This document shows positions 1 to 7,647 of a stretch of DNA of 64,000 nucleotides, piece after piece. The position numbers and the translations under genes are program-made. Positions within the stretch are counted from its first letter, which is position 1; each line of letters begins with the position of its first letter. The stretch lies in assembly GCF_007827795.1 (NCBI RefSeq), contig NZ_VITI01000010.1:1-64000 (forward strand), written 5' to 3'. This DNA is from Azospirillum brasilense. GTDB lineage: Bacteria; Pseudomonadota; Alphaproteobacteria; Azospirillales; Azospirillaceae. Below the pieces are notes generated by a model. The model was not told the DNA's origin and did no database searches. It saw only the letters and a list, made by a program, of their open reading frames with translations.

Positions 1-1
1 C

Positions 2-61
2 GCCAGCGGGCATCCGATCACCAGACTCGATGAACTGCTGCCCTGGAGTTACGCCCAGTAG
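2..61 (+). CDS. C-terminal end of an IS66-family transposase (partial)
   Basis: Frame 2 from the window edge reads ASGHPITRLDELLPWSYAQ and then stops at 59-61. The HP-x-x-R-x-DELLPW ending is characteristic of the C-terminal segment of IS66 TnpC transposases. The stop lies about 34 bases before a sequence that looks like an IS66 terminal repeat, which is the usual spacing. Only the last 19 codons are inside the window, so nothing can be said about the activity of the gene. Confidence 0.75.
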   Translation, partial: ASGHPITRLDELLPWSYAQ

Positions 62-74
62 GCAGAACACACCG

Positions 75-95
75 TGGCCTGAGAACACCGCTTAC
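75..95. repeat. Probable IS66 right terminal inverted repeat
   Basis: Read outward-in from position 95 the sequence is GTAAGCGGTGTTCTC, matching the GTAAGCG start typical of IS66-family terminal repeats. It follows the transposase stop at 61 at the expected distance. The 8 bases after it (96-103) would be the target duplication; this cannot be tested because the left end is outside the window. Confidence 0.65.
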
Positions 96-142
96 AGTCT
101 ATCTGTGGCCCGACAACCTCATGTCAGGCCACAGATAGACTG
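95..142. repeat. 16-bp perfect inverted repeat
   Basis: CAGTCTATCTGTGGCC at 95-110 is the exact reverse complement of 127-142, with a 16-base loop. The right arm continues into the first of three direct repeats containing ACTGACC. It may be the remnant of another element's end into which the IS66 copy inserted. Confidence 0.7.
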
Positions 143-245
143 ACCCTATTAACGTGCTGAAAAGGCTGAGTTTTCCCGAACTGGCGTGACCCCGCTTCCA
201 CAATAAGACTGACCTGATTCCGGCACTTCTACAATAAAACTGACC
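132..245. repeat. Three short direct repeats, CA-x-ATA-x-x-ACTGACC type
   Basis: CAGATAGACTGACC (132-145), CAATAAGACTGACC (201-214) and CAATAAAACTGACC (232-245) are near-identical. The last two sit 31 bases apart inside a longer similar block. Repeated ACTGACCC motifs of this sort occur near the ends of some IS21-like elements as transposase-binding sites. No istA/istB-like gene is visible, so this is at most a fragment. Confidence 0.45.
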
Positions 246-298
246 CGACTCACGTATTCGCCTTATGCGCCAACGTCTTAGTGAGGTCAGTTGGACGA

Positions 299-793
299 TC
301 AGGCGGCCATGGGGGACGGCTGGGCCCGGTGTTCGAAGCGGCGTCGCTTTTCGGTACGCAGCGCTTCGACCACGGCGAGGTCGGGGTGCGTCTGAAGCAG
401 CCGGTCCAGCGCGCGCATGGGCGTGCGGGCCGGGTCGAAGCGCGGACCCGGCATCCTCTCTCGGAAGGCCGCTCCGGAACGGATGCGGTGCGCTTGGTTG
501 TGGCACTCCACCATGCGCTCGGCACACTCCGCTCGGGTCAGAGAGTGGAAGGGTCCGTGATGCAGGTGGGCATTGTTGTACCGGGACCGGTCGAACAGGT
601 CGGCCGCCTCCTCCAGTGTCTCGACATCGAGGCACGCGCGAATGTTGGCGATGGTCAGCGATCGGCAAAGCCTTTCGCGACGGGCGTGTTCGCGCGACCT
701 GGCGCGGATCGGGCCGCAGACCGCGTACACGAGCGCCAACCAGTCCCGCATGGTGGTCCAGGACAGCGCGGTGCCGGGGATTTTGCGGAGCAT
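299..793 (-). CDS. Hypothetical protein, 164 aa
   Basis: The start ATG at 793 is preceded by AGGAGG at a good distance, which supports a real gene. The protein is rich in Arg, His and Ala. A central stretch (about residues 47-85) has a helical look: TIANIRACLDVETLEEAADL followed by a His-rich turn (NNAHLHHGPFH). I do not recognise a family and see no membrane segment or signal peptide. It sits between the IS66 end and the toxin-antitoxin pair on the same strand, so it may be accessory cargo carried with mobile DNA. An overlapping 391-codon open frame on the opposite strand was judged to be a shadow because it lacks a ribosome-binding site and has unnatural composition. Confidence 0.5.
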   Translation of the reverse strand: MLRKIPGTALSWTTMRDWLALVYAVCGPIRARSREHARRERLCRSLTIANIRACLDVETLEEAADLFDRSRYNNAHLHHGPFHSLTRAECAERMVECHNQAHRIRSGAAFRERMPGPRFDPARTPMRALDRLLQTHPDLAVVEALRTEKRRRFEHRAQPSPMAA

Positions 794-913
794 AGGGTTG
801 CCTCCTCTTCTGGTCTTCTGCGCGACAAGCCCCTACCGTGGGGGCGGGTAAGGGGCTGTCCAGGGGGAGCGGAAGGGTGCCAAACCGGCGGTTTCTGGAA
901 AGGCGGAAGGGTG

Positions 914-1330
914 TCAGCTGTTGCTCCAGGGGTTGAGCAACGGAACGCCCATCGGCTCGAAATCACGCACGTTGCGGGTCACCACGGTCAAGCGATGAAC
1001 CAGCGCGGTGGCCGCGATCAGGCTGTCGCCCTGTGGCCGTGGGTCAGGAACGTGGAGCGTCGCGCAGCGCTGCGCCACTTCTGCATCCACCGGCAGGATG
1101 CGGCCTCTAAAGGCCGGCATTACCTGGGTGTCGATCCAACTGCGCAGCACCGCCCCTTGCGCGGCATCCCTGCGGCCGACCTGGCCGGCACCCAGCTCGA
1201 TCTCGAACAAGGTGATGGCGGAGATGAACAGGTCGGCCGGCGGCACGCCGCCCGCCCAGGCGAGAAGGCCAGGGTTGGTCCGCGCCGGCCGCCGCAGTTC
1301 GGAAATGGCGTTGGTGTCGAGCAGGAACAT
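914..1330 (-). CDS. vapC: VapC-like PIN-domain ribonuclease toxin
   Basis: This 138-aa protein has PIN-domain features: N-terminal MFLLDTNAISEL with the first acidic residue D5, a central FEIELGAG with E43, DSLIAATA with D102, and the late RNVRDF with D123. PIN toxins of this type are Mg-dependent endoribonucleases that cut tRNA or rRNA. The ATG at 1328-1330 overlaps the stop codon of the upstream antitoxin gene, so the two are translationally coupled. Length and acidic-residue spacing are normal for the FitB/VapC group, so the toxin should be active. The RNA target cannot be told from sequence. Confidence 0.88.
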   Translation of the reverse strand: MFLLDTNAISELRRPARTNPGLLAWAGGVPPADLFISAITLFEIELGAGQVGRRDAAQGAVLRSWIDTQVMPAFRGRILPVDAEVAQRCATLHVPDPRPQGDSLIAATALVHRLTVVTRNVRDFEPMGVPLLNPWSNS

Positions 1331-1587
1331 CAGTCCAGCACCGCCGGCCGGGCGATGTCGCCGATGCGCGGCGGCTCGAAGTCGAAATCGGCCCCGGCGT
1401 CGTCCTGGCGCAGCATCTCGACGATGGAGCCACCCTGTTCACCCGACAAGCGCTGATAGGTGTCGTAACGCAGAAGTACGAAGGCCGGTTCGCCGCGATC
1501 CGTGACGATCACCGGGCCATCTTCGGCTGCTCGCTTCGCTTCGCTTGGGTTTTGGTTGAACTCTCTGCTGGACATCATTCGGCCCAT
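1330..1587 (-). CDS. Phd/YefM-type antitoxin, 85 aa
   Basis: The N-terminus MSSREFNQNPSEAKRAAEDG followed by PVIVTDRGEPAFVLL is typical of the Phd/YefM DNA-binding and dimerisation fold. The acidic tail (DDAGADFDFEPP) is the likely toxin-neutralising part. I chose the ATG at 1587 (MGRMMSS) because GGGG lies about 8 bases upstream; a GTG at 1605 and the internal ATGs are alternatives. It overlaps vapC, and Phd-type antitoxins usually repress their own operon. A palindrome lies upstream at 1654-1671. Confidence 0.85.
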   Translation of the reverse strand: MGRMMSSREFNQNPSEAKRAAEDGPVIVTDRGEPAFVLLRYDTYQRLSGEQGGSIVEMLRQDDAGADFDFEPPRIGDIARPAVLD

Positions 1588-1653
1588 GCTATGCACCCCA
1601 TCCACTACGATGATGGTACAATACTACATAAAGACGACTCGCGCTACACGAGA

Positions 1654-1671
1654 TGTAGGCACAAGCCTACA
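1654..1671. promoter_or_regulatory. Palindrome upstream of the toxin-antitoxin operon (possible operator)
   Basis: TGTAGGC-acaa-GCCTACA is a perfect 7-bp dyad about 67 bases upstream of the antitoxin start. The IS3 element begins two bases further on. Phd-type antitoxins bind such dyads, so it is a candidate autoregulatory site. The AT-richer stretch at 1610-1645 is where a promoter would be expected. Confidence 0.45.
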
Positions 1672-1672
1672 A

Positions 1673-1698
1673 TGAGCTGGTCCCCGTTTCCCGGACAG
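1673..1698. repeat. IS3 element terminal inverted repeat (downstream end of orfB)
   Basis: 26 bases identical to the reverse complement of 2913-2938. The orfB stop codon lies about 35 bases inside it. Confidence 0.93.
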
Positions 1699-1733
1699 AT
1701 TTGCGGTTGGAATAAGCTTGGTTCAGGTTCGTG

Positions 1734-2591
1734 TCATGCCGCCAATCTGATCCGGTCCGATGTGCCCTGGTAGGCCTCGTCCGGGGTTCTGCCGCCGAGC
1801 GCCGAGTGCGGGCGGTCGGCGTTGTAGTAATCGATCCAGCGGCCGATCCCGGCCCTGGCCTCGCTGCCCGTTTCGAAGGCGTGGAGGTAGACGCACTCGT
1901 ATTTCATCGATCGCCACAGCCGTTCGATGAAGACGTTGTCCATCCACCGGCCGCGCCCGTCCATCGACACCCGAATGCCGGCCGCGGTCAAGAGCCCGGT
2001 GAAGCGTGGGCTGGTGAACTGGCTGCCCTGATCGGTGTTGAAGATGTCCGGCCGTCCGTGCCGTGCCATCGCCTCCTCCACGGCCTCGATGCGGAACTCG
2101 ACGTCCATGGTATTCGACAACCGCCATGCCAGAACGCGGCGGGATGCCCAGTCCATGACGGCGACCAGGTACAGGAAGCCGCGGCGCATGGGAATGTACG
2201 TGATATCACTGCACCACACCTGGTCGGGGCGGTCGATGGTCAGGTCGCGCAGCAGGTATGGCCAGATCTTGTGCTCGGGATGCGGCACGCTCGTCTTCGG
2301 GCGCTGGTAGACCGCCTGCAAGCCCATCCGTGTCATCAGGCGGCGAACCCGCTTGCGATTGACCTCGTGGCCGTGCCGGCGGAGATGCCGGGTCGTCTGC
2401 CGGTTGCCGTACCAGGGCGTTTCCAGGAACTGCTCGTCGATCAGCCGCATCAGCTCCAGGTTCGCGGCCGGCTCGCCTTTGGCCGGCCCGTAGTAGCTGG
2501 AGCGGCTGATGGAAACCAGCTTGCACTGCCGGGTGATCGACAACCGCGGATGCTCCGGCTCGATCAACTCCCGCCTCCGGCCGACGCTCAT
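1734..2591 (-). CDS. IS3-family transposase OrfB (DDE catalytic subunit)
   Basis: 285 aa with an HTH_21-like N-terminal part (SRSSYYGP, NRKRVRRLM) and an rve/DDE integrase core. The catalytic acids are in WCSDITYIP, FNTDQGSQFTS and FIERLWRSMKYE, so all three positions are present. The ATG at 2591 overlaps the OrfA stop as ATGA. The frame also stays open upstream, so OrfB could be made either alone or as an OrfAB fusion by -1 frameshifting. The fusion is normally the active transposase in this family. Confidence 0.93.
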   Translation of the reverse strand: MSVGRRRELIEPEHPRLSITRQCKLVSISRSSYYGPAKGEPAANLELMRLIDEQFLETPWYGNRQTTRHLRRHGHEVNRKRVRRLMTRMGLQAVYQRPKTSVPHPEHKIWPYLLRDLTIDRPDQVWCSDITYIPMRRGFLYLVAVMDWASRRVLAWRLSNTMDVEFRIEAVEEAMARHGRPDIFNTDQGSQFTSPRFTGLLTAAGIRVSMDGRGRWMDNVFIERLWRSMKYECVYLHAFETGSEARAGIGRWIDYYNADRPHSALGGRTPDEAYQGTSDRIRLAA

Positions 2592-2902
2592 CGACCGGAG
2601 GCCTTGCGCAAAAAATCGCGTTCCACGACCAGTTGGCCGATCATCGCGTGCAGCTTTTCCACCTCGCCCTGATGGCTGGCTTCGGCGACTTCCGCCTTGG
2701 CGGAGAACACCCCGGCCATCCCCTCGATGGCCTGCTTCTTCCAGGCGTTGATCAGCGTCTGGTGCACCCCGTGCTTCGCGACAAGCTGCGAAACCGTCAG
2801 CTCGCCCCGGATCGCCTCCAGCGCCACCTTCGCCTTGAACTCCGCCGAATACCGTTTCCGTTTCCCCGTCATCGGGTCCGTCCTTCCTGATGGGCGAACC
2901 AA
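2588..2902 (-). CDS. IS3-family transposase OrfA (helix-turn-helix subunit)
   Basis: 104 aa from the first ATG; an internal Met at residue 11 (MTGKRKRYSAEFKAKVALEA) is the more usual start for the family. It has the HTH_Tnp_1 signature (YSAEFKAKVALEAIRG, then VSQLVAKHGVH). A leucine-zipper-like C-terminal helix is rich in E, K and L. It binds the terminal repeats and supplies the N-terminal half of the OrfAB fusion. Confidence 0.92.
   Translation of the reverse strand: MVRPSGRTDPMTGKRKRYSAEFKAKVALEAIRGELTVSQLVAKHGVHQTLINAWKKQAIEGMAGVFSAKAEVAEASHQGEVEKLHAMIGQLVVERDFLRKASGR
2609..2615 (-). other. Probable programmed -1 frameshift site, T TTT TTG
   Basis: Near the end of orfA the zero-frame codons read GAT TTT TTG, giving a slippery heptamer T TTT TTG. 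OrfB lies in the -1 frame and stays open across this point. A tandem -1 slip would give the junction RDFFAQGLRSMSVG and fuse OrfA to OrfB. Many IS3 elements use A6G; a U6G-type heptamer is less common but mechanistically equivalent. Confidence 0.65.
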
Positions 2903-2912
2903 GCTTATCCGA

Positions 2913-2938
2913 CTGTCCGGGAAACGGGGACCAGCTCA
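2913..2938. repeat. IS3 element terminal inverted repeat (upstream end of orfA)
   Basis: 26-base perfect partner of 1673-1698. OrfA begins 11 bases inside it. Confidence 0.93.
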
Positions 2939-2939
2939 C

Positions 2940-4835
2940 TCACCGTCGCCCGAACAGCCGTTCGATGTCGGACAGCTTCAGCTCCACATAGGTGGGGCGG
3001 CCGTGGTTGCACTGGCCGCTGTGGGGGGTGGCTTCCATCTGGCGCAGCAGGGCGTTCATCTCCTCCACACTGAGCGACCGCCCGGCGCGGACGGAGCCGT
3101 GGCAGGCCATGGTGCCGCACACGTCCTCCAGCCGCTCCTTCAACGACAGGGCGTCGCCCAACTCCGCCAACTCTTCGGCGAGGTCGCGGACGAGGCTCTT
3201 CACGTCGCTCTGCCCCAGCAGGGCCGGCACTTCGCGCACCAGGACACAGCCCGGACCGAAGCCCTCCACCGCCAGACCCAGTTCCGCCAGTTCGGCGGCG
3301 CGGCCCAGCAGGCGGTTGGCGGACGGCTCGTCCAACTCCACCAGCTCCGGGATCAGGAGGGCCTGCCGCTTGACGCCGCCCTCCAGGAGAGCGGTCTTCA
3401 TCCGCTCATAGACCAGCCGCTCGTGGGCGGCGTGCTGGTCGACGATGACGATGCCCTCGGCGGTCTGGGCGACGATGTAGGTGTTGTGGACCTGTGCGCG
3501 GGCCGCGCCCAGCGGGTGGCTGTCCAGCGGTGGAGCGGCGGCGGCCTGCGCCGAGTAGTCCGGCGGGCGGGCGGCGGGCGCGGCCTGCCAGCCGGCGAGG
3601 CGGCCCTGCAAAGGGGGAAGCGGCGCCTGATGGGGCGCCTGGAAGGCGGTCGCCCGGTCGGCCAGCCCGCGCGGCACGACGGAGCCGTAGCTGCCGCCCC
3701 AGGACGGCGCCGGCTGGTGCGCCGGGTTGCGGTAGGGCAGGGGAGAAGGCGGTGGCATGGTTCCGTCCGCGTCCACCCCGCTCTCCGGGCGCAGCGCACC
3801 CAGCGTCGCCAGCCCCACGGTGGTCGAGGCGCGGTGCCCGGCCTCGGCCAGGGCGTGCTTGAGCGCCCCGACGATCAGCCCGCGCACCAACCCCTGGTCG
3901 CGGAAGCGCACCTCCGCCTTGGCGGGATGGACGTTCACGTCCACCTCCTGCGGATCGAGGTCGAGGAACAGCGCCAGCATGGGGTGGCGGTCGCGCGGCA
4001 GGAAATCGGCGTAGGCGGCCCGCACCGCGCCGACCATCAGCTTGTCCCGCACCGGGCGGCCATTGACGAACAGATGCTGGTGGCGGGCCGTGGGGCGGTG
4101 CAGGGTGGGCAGCCCGATCCAGCCGGCGAGAGCCACCCCCTCGCGCGCCGCCCGCACCGGCACGGCGTTGTCTTGGAAGTCGCGGCCCATCAGGGCGCCC
4201 AGCCGGGTCAGCCGGGCGTCCAGCAGGTCGCCCTGCGCCGCCGACAGGCGCAGCGCCGAACGGCCGTCGCCGTCCAGCGTGAAGGCCACGCCGGGATGGG
4301 CCATGGCCAGCCGTTCGATGCAGTCGCCGATGTGGTCAAACTCGGTCCGGGCGGCCTTCAGGAATTTCAGGCGGGCGGGCACGGCGGCGAACAGGTCGCG
4401 CACCTCCACCCGAGTGCCCTGGGCGAGCGCGGCGGGCTGCGGCGCGCCCTTCAGCCCGGCGTCCACGGTCAGCGCCCAGGCGCTGTCGGCGCCGCGCGGG
4501 CGGCTGGTCAGGGTCAGGCGGCTGACCGCCCCGATGGAGGGCAGCGCCTCCCCCCGGAAGCCCAGCGAGCGGATGTCCAGCAGGTCGTCGGACGGCAGCT
4601 TGGAGGTGGCGTGCCGCTCCACGGCGAGCGCCAGCTCGTCCGGCGCCATGCCGCAGCCGTCGTCGGTGATGGTGATGAGCGATTTGCCGCCGTCGCGCAC
4701 CACCACGTCGATGCGGGTGGCCCCGGCGTCGATGGCGTTCTCCACCAGTTCCTTGACGGCGGCGGCGGGTCGCTCGATCACCTCGCCGGCGGCGATTCGG
4801 TTGACGAGCGTGTCGGGCAACATGCGGATCGGCAT
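2940..4835 (-). CDS. mutL: DNA mismatch repair protein MutL
   Basis: 631 aa. It acts with MutS in mismatch repair. N-terminal GHKL ATPase motifs: [36 protein letters not shown] and [15 protein letters not shown] Pro-rich linker spans about residues 340-420. The C-terminal domain has [12 protein letters not shown], which fits the DQHA-x2-E-x4-E metal-binding endonuclease motif. It also has ACHGSVRAG and QCNHGRP, so it should be a nicking-type MutL as expected in a bacterium without MutH. I chose ATG 4835 (MPIRMLPD) because the 13 extra upstream residues are not MutL-like. The IS3 element starts right after the stop, so any gene once cotranscribed downstream is now separated. Confidence 0.97.
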   Translation of the reverse strand: MPIRMLPDTLVNRIAAGEVIERPAAAVKELVENAIDAGATRIDVVVRDGGKSLITITDDGCGMAPDELALAVERHATSKLPSDDLLDIRSLGFRGEALPSIGAVSRLTLTSRPRGADSAWALTVDAGLKGAPQPAALAQGTRVEVRDLFAAVPARLKFLKAARTEFDHIGDCIERLAMAHPGVAFTLDGDGRSALRLSAAQGDLLDARLTRLGALMGRDFQDNAVPVRAAREGVALAGWIGLPTLHRPTARHQHLFVNGRPVRDKLMVGAVRAAYADFLPRDRHPMLALFLDLDPQEVDVNVHPAKAEVRFRDQGLVRGLIVGALKHALAEAGHRASTTVGLATLGALRPESGVDADGTMPPPSPLPYRNPAHQPAPSWGGSYGSVVPRGLADRATAFQAPHQAPLPPLQGRLAGWQAAPAARPPDYSAQAAAAPPLDSHPLGAARAQVHNTYIVAQTAEGIVIVDQHAAHERLVYERMKTALLEGGVKRQALLIPELVELDEPSANRLLGRAAELAELGLAVEGFGPGCVLVREVPALLGQSDVKSLVRDLAEELAELGDALSLKERLEDVCGTMACHGSVRAGRSLSVEEMNALLRQMEATPHSGQCNHGRPTYVELKLSDIERLFGRR

Positions 4836-4886
4836 GGCCCAAATATAGTAGGCCGGCGTCGGGAATGCCACCATGTGCGGCGGGGC

Positions 4887-5744
4887 TTACGCCTTGGCGA
4901 ACAGTTCCTTCAGGTTCTTCAGCAAACCCGTCGCCACCTCGCCGGCAACGTCGTCCATGCCCACGGAGCGGACCGAAGCGACCACGCGGGCGTTCGGGCC
5001 GCCGCCATCGGTCACCGCCCACAGGTTGGCGCCCTGGCCGGGCCGGGTGTCGGTGAAGCGCCCCAGCACGCCCTCCTTGATGGTGCCGAGCAGCGGGCCG
5101 CTGCGCTCGTTCTGGTCCGTCAGGGAAACCATCTTCAGCGAATCGGCCGCTTTGGCGGAGATGGAAGCGAGGTCGTGGCGGCTGAAGGCGATCTGCAGTT
5201 CGTTGCCACTGTTGGGCAGGCCGATCCCGATCACTCCAGCATCGGCGTCGGAATCGTCTTCGAACGGGTCCTTCTCCCCGGCGGCTCGCAGGATCTCCGG
5301 CATCTCGGGCTTGGTCAGGCCGTTCTTCTGCGCGATCTTGTCCAGAAGCGCATTGCCCGCCCCGCCCAGGAAGAACGGCCGGTCTTCGGGGAGGCCGAGC
5401 GTCTGGCGCAGCAGGCCAAACGCTTTCTCCATGTAGTCTCCATGCTTCTCCATATAGTCGATGCGGGCGAGCATGTAGTTCGGGTTGAGCTTCGCGGCGT
5501 CGATGCCGGACGGCAAGGCGGCCCCGGACGCGCCGCCTCCCTCCGGCGGGACGGTGATGGAGAAGGACCGGGCGTTCATGGCCTTGACCGCATCGGGAGA
5601 CAGGCTGACCACATCCTCCCGGCTCCCGCGACCGGCGGTGGCCGCTCCCCGAGCAGAGGCATCGGGCGACTTTGCCGGAGCCGGCTTCGCGGAGCCCACG
5701 CCATAGGCGGCGGGGGTGGTGCCGGTGATGTCGGTGACGGACAT
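4887..5744 (-). CDS. Hypothetical protein, 285 aa
   Basis: Start supported by AGGGG nine bases before ATG 5744. The first ~60 residues are low-complexity Ala/Thr/Ser/Pro and end in REDVVSLSPDAVKAM. A similar DxxSLS motif occurs in the N-terminal part of the gene at 7648-8436. A helical middle follows (YMLARIDYMEKHGDYMEKAF) and then a mixed domain with an acidic loop (DPFEDDSDADAG). There is no signal peptide, membrane segment or known catalytic motif. It lies 51 bases upstream of mutL on the same strand, so it may be cotranscribed with it. I do not recognise a family; the disordered head resembles exported alphaproteobacterial proteins of unknown role, but that is only an impression. Confidence 0.7.
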   Translation of the reverse strand: MSVTDITGTTPAAYGVGSAKPAPAKSPDASARGAATAGRGSREDVVSLSPDAVKAMNARSFSITVPPEGGGASGAALPSGIDAAKLNPNYMLARIDYMEKHGDYMEKAFGLLRQTLGLPEDRPFFLGGAGNALLDKIAQKNGLTKPEMPEILRAAGEKDPFEDDSDADAGVIGIGLPNSGNELQIAFSRHDLASISAKAADSLKMVSLTDQNERSGPLLGTIKEGVLGRFTDTRPGQGANLWAVTDGGGPNARVVASVRSVGMDDVAGEVATGLLKNLKELFAKA

Positions 5745-5895
5745 GCGCGTTTCCCCTGATCGCCGATGGTTCGGCCCTCAAGTCACAGCCTGAGGTGGTG
5801 CAGAAGAATGCCTTGTCCGACGCTGGTTGGCCATGCGGCGAATGCGACCCGTCAAACCGTGCTGCCCGGTCCCGTCCACCGACGGACGGGGCAGA

Positions 5896-6015
5896 TCACG
5901 CCGGGGTGGTCGCGTCCGCGGGGTGCCCATGGTCCTCCGCCTCCGGCTCGGCAGGAGCGGCGGGGCAGCTGGCGCGGGACGGGCCGGTGACGACGTCGAA
6001 ATCGAAATCGGACAT
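5896..6015 (-). CDS. Small 39-aa peptide gene
   Basis: ATG 6015 follows GGAGG with a 7-base spacer, which is the best evidence that this is translated. The peptide begins MSDFDFDVVTGPSRASC and ends in an acidic, Ala/Pro-rich tail (PAEPEAEDHGHPADATTPA). It has one cysteine and no hydrophobic stretch, so it is not a membrane peptide. The terminator of the gene at 6299-7477 lies just upstream, so it would need its own promoter. A GC hairpin (5874-5893) follows the stop. It could be a small regulatory peptide or a modified-peptide precursor, but no modification enzyme is nearby; function unknown. Confidence 0.5.
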   Translation of the reverse strand: MSDFDFDVVTGPSRASCPAAPAEPEAEDHGHPADATTPA

Positions 6016-6080
6016 GATGGGACCTCCGGTTCGTAAGGGAGGCCGCCGTGACCGTCAGGGGGATTTTGCGTGCACCGCGT

Positions 6081-6117
6081 GCTGAAAACACAAAAGCCGC
6101 CTCGGGTCGGGCGGCTT
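6081..6117 (-). terminator. Rho-independent terminator of the 6299-7477 gene
   Basis: On the minus strand AAGCCGCC pairs with GGCGGCTT around a 7-8 base loop and is followed by TTTTGTGTTTTC. It sits about 180 bases past the stop of the 6299-7477 gene. Confidence 0.75.
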
Positions 6118-6298
6118 CGGGTGCATCGTGGGTGTGCGATACCTAGGCCGCCGGTATGTACCAGCGGTACCAAAATCGCCCCAGAAGGGCGGGAGAGGTG
6201 AGGCGCACGGGGTTCATGGCCTGCACCCTACGCCGGATCGCCGCGCCGCACAAGGTTTTCCTGCTGGAGCGTCGCCCGGCGTCTCGGTCATGCCGACG

Positions 6299-7477
6299 TC
6301 AGGCGACCGCCTCGCTGATGTCGTCGTACAGCTCCTCCGCGGCCTGGGCGGCGCCCCAGGCGATCTCCACGATCTTGTCGGCCTGGGCGGACAGGTCGGT
6401 GAAGGAGAGGCCGAGATCGAGCAGGACGAGCGATTTGTCGAAAACCTTCAGCCAGCCCGGCTTGCCCTTCTCCAGCATCTCCAGCGCCTCGTCCATCCGG
6501 TTCGCCCACTCGCGGCCTTCGTTGATCATCTCCTGCTTGGCGACGATCTTGACGATCAGGTCGTTGATCTGCTCTTCCAGCTTGGGCAGCGCCGCGGCCA
6601 GCGCCTTGTTGTTCTTGGCGACGGTCTTCATGTCCTTCATCGCCCGGTCGAGCTTGGACATCACCTTGCCGAGCTCCCGCGAGATTTCGTGGGACTTGAC
6701 GTCCACGCCGTCGAGCTTGCTTAGATACTGCTTGATGTCGCCGCGGCACTTCCCGATCGTGCCGAGTTCCGTCCCGAAGACCGCGTTGATGACCTCTTTC
6801 GCGGAGTCGGAGCTGTTGCGCGCCACCGACTTCTTCGCGTTGTAGGCCTTGACGAGCTTGGTGACCTGCCCGTTGATCGCCGTGCGGAACTTCTCGGCGG
6901 ACAGCCAGAGCTTGACGAGGTCCTTGAACAGCCCGAGGCAGCTCTTGACCATGCCATAGATGCCGATGACCGCGGACACTCCGCCGGTCGCCACGGCCCC
7001 GCCGATCCCGGCGGCGGAGATCGCGACGCCGCCGATCTGGAGGCCGACATGGACGGCGGCCCGCCACTTGTACTTGCTGTAGTCCTTGTTGGTCTTGATG
7101 ATCTGCGCCCACGCCTTCTTGACGTTGGCGTCCACCGCCGTGGTCAGGTTGGACGCCTTCATCTTGAGGCCGGCGTAGCAGACGTCCGCCGCCGCCTTCT
7201 GCATGGTGGGGTCGCCGACCAGGCGGCCGATCACCTTGTCCGTCTTGACGACTTCGGCGACCGCCTCGGCGATGAAGTCCTTGTAGGCCGAGGAGGCGGC
7301 GTCCTGGAGCTTCTGCCAGGACAGCGGATCGTCCTGGAGCTTCTCGATGAACTCCTTATCGAACTCGACGCCGATCCCGATGTTCAGCTTGCCGTTGCCG
7401 AAGGTGATGTTCTTGGGCTTGGCTTCCGCCAGGATGGCCTTGGCGGCGTTGACCTCGATGAATTTCAGGATGGGCAT
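6299..7477 (-). CDS. Hypothetical protein with glycine-rich hydrophobic hairpin and coiled coil, 392 aa
   Basis: ATG 7477 (MPILKFIEV) has GGAG at good spacing; an in-frame start six codons upstream lacks one. Residues about 1-140 are Lys/Ala-rich helices. Residues about 140-184 form a long Gly/Ala/Val/Ile segment (GLQIGGVAISAAGIGGAVAT and on) that could be one membrane hairpin. The rest is predicted helical, with an E/K/L-rich coiled-coil stretch around 265-345. There is no N-terminal signal sequence. The layout of soluble helices around one hydrophobic hairpin resembles alpha-helical pore-forming toxins, but I see no family signature. It is monocistronic with its own terminator. Toxin or effector is a hypothesis, not a call. 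Confidence 0.75.
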   Translation of the reverse strand: MPILKFIEVNAAKAILAEAKPKNITFGNGKLNIGIGVEFDKEFIEKLQDDPLSWQKLQDAASSAYKDFIAEAVAEVVKTDKVIGRLVGDPTMQKAAADVCYAGLKMKASNLTTAVDANVKKAWAQIIKTNKDYSKYKWRAAVHVGLQIGGVAISAAGIGGAVATGGVSAVIGIYGMVKSCLGLFKDLVKLWLSAEKFRTAINGQVTKLVKAYNAKKSVARNSSDSAKEVINAVFGTELGTIGKCRGDIKQYLSKLDGVDVKSHEISRELGKVMSKLDRAMKDMKTVAKNNKALAAALPKLEEQINDLIVKIVAKQEMINEGREWANRMDEALEMLEKGKPGWLKVFDKSLVLLDLGLSFTDLSAQADKIVEIAWGAAQAAEELYDDISEAVA

Positions 7478-7647
7478 CAGCGTCTCCACACGCACGGGGG
7501 CTTCCGAGGCGGTCCGGAGAAGCGTGGCGGTGGAGGATTGATGGCGCTACAAGCGATTGCACCAAATTGGCGGACGGGTGGGGCCGGCGCCCGGATGGAC
7601 GCCGCATTGTCCATCCAACCTGACCTCATCCGCCCCGCTGCGCTGAC

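Larger units (their letters stand above)
1673..2938 (-). mobile_element. IS3-family insertion sequence, complete
   Basis: About 1266 bp bounded by 26-bp perfect inverted repeats, beginning TGAGCTGGTCCCCG at 1673-1698 and mirrored at 2913-2938. A second matching block containing AAGCTTGGTTC lies just inside each end. It carries orfA and orfB on the minus strand in the standard IS3 arrangement, both intact. No convincing 3-4 bp target duplication is visible: the flanks are CAA and CTC. The insertion may therefore be old or the ends recombined. The right end abuts the mutL stop codon without damaging it. Confidence 0.93.

Noticed and set aside
281..1456. Long plus-strand open frame over the hypothetical and vapC genes
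   Set aside because: It runs antisense to the well-supported minus-strand genes, lacks a ribosome-binding site and has shadow-type composition, as often happens in high-GC DNA.
2697..5759. 1020-codon plus-strand open frame across mutL
   Set aside because: Antisense to mutL and the neighbouring gene; His/Gln/Gly-rich sequence without any domain; typical GC-rich antisense shadow.
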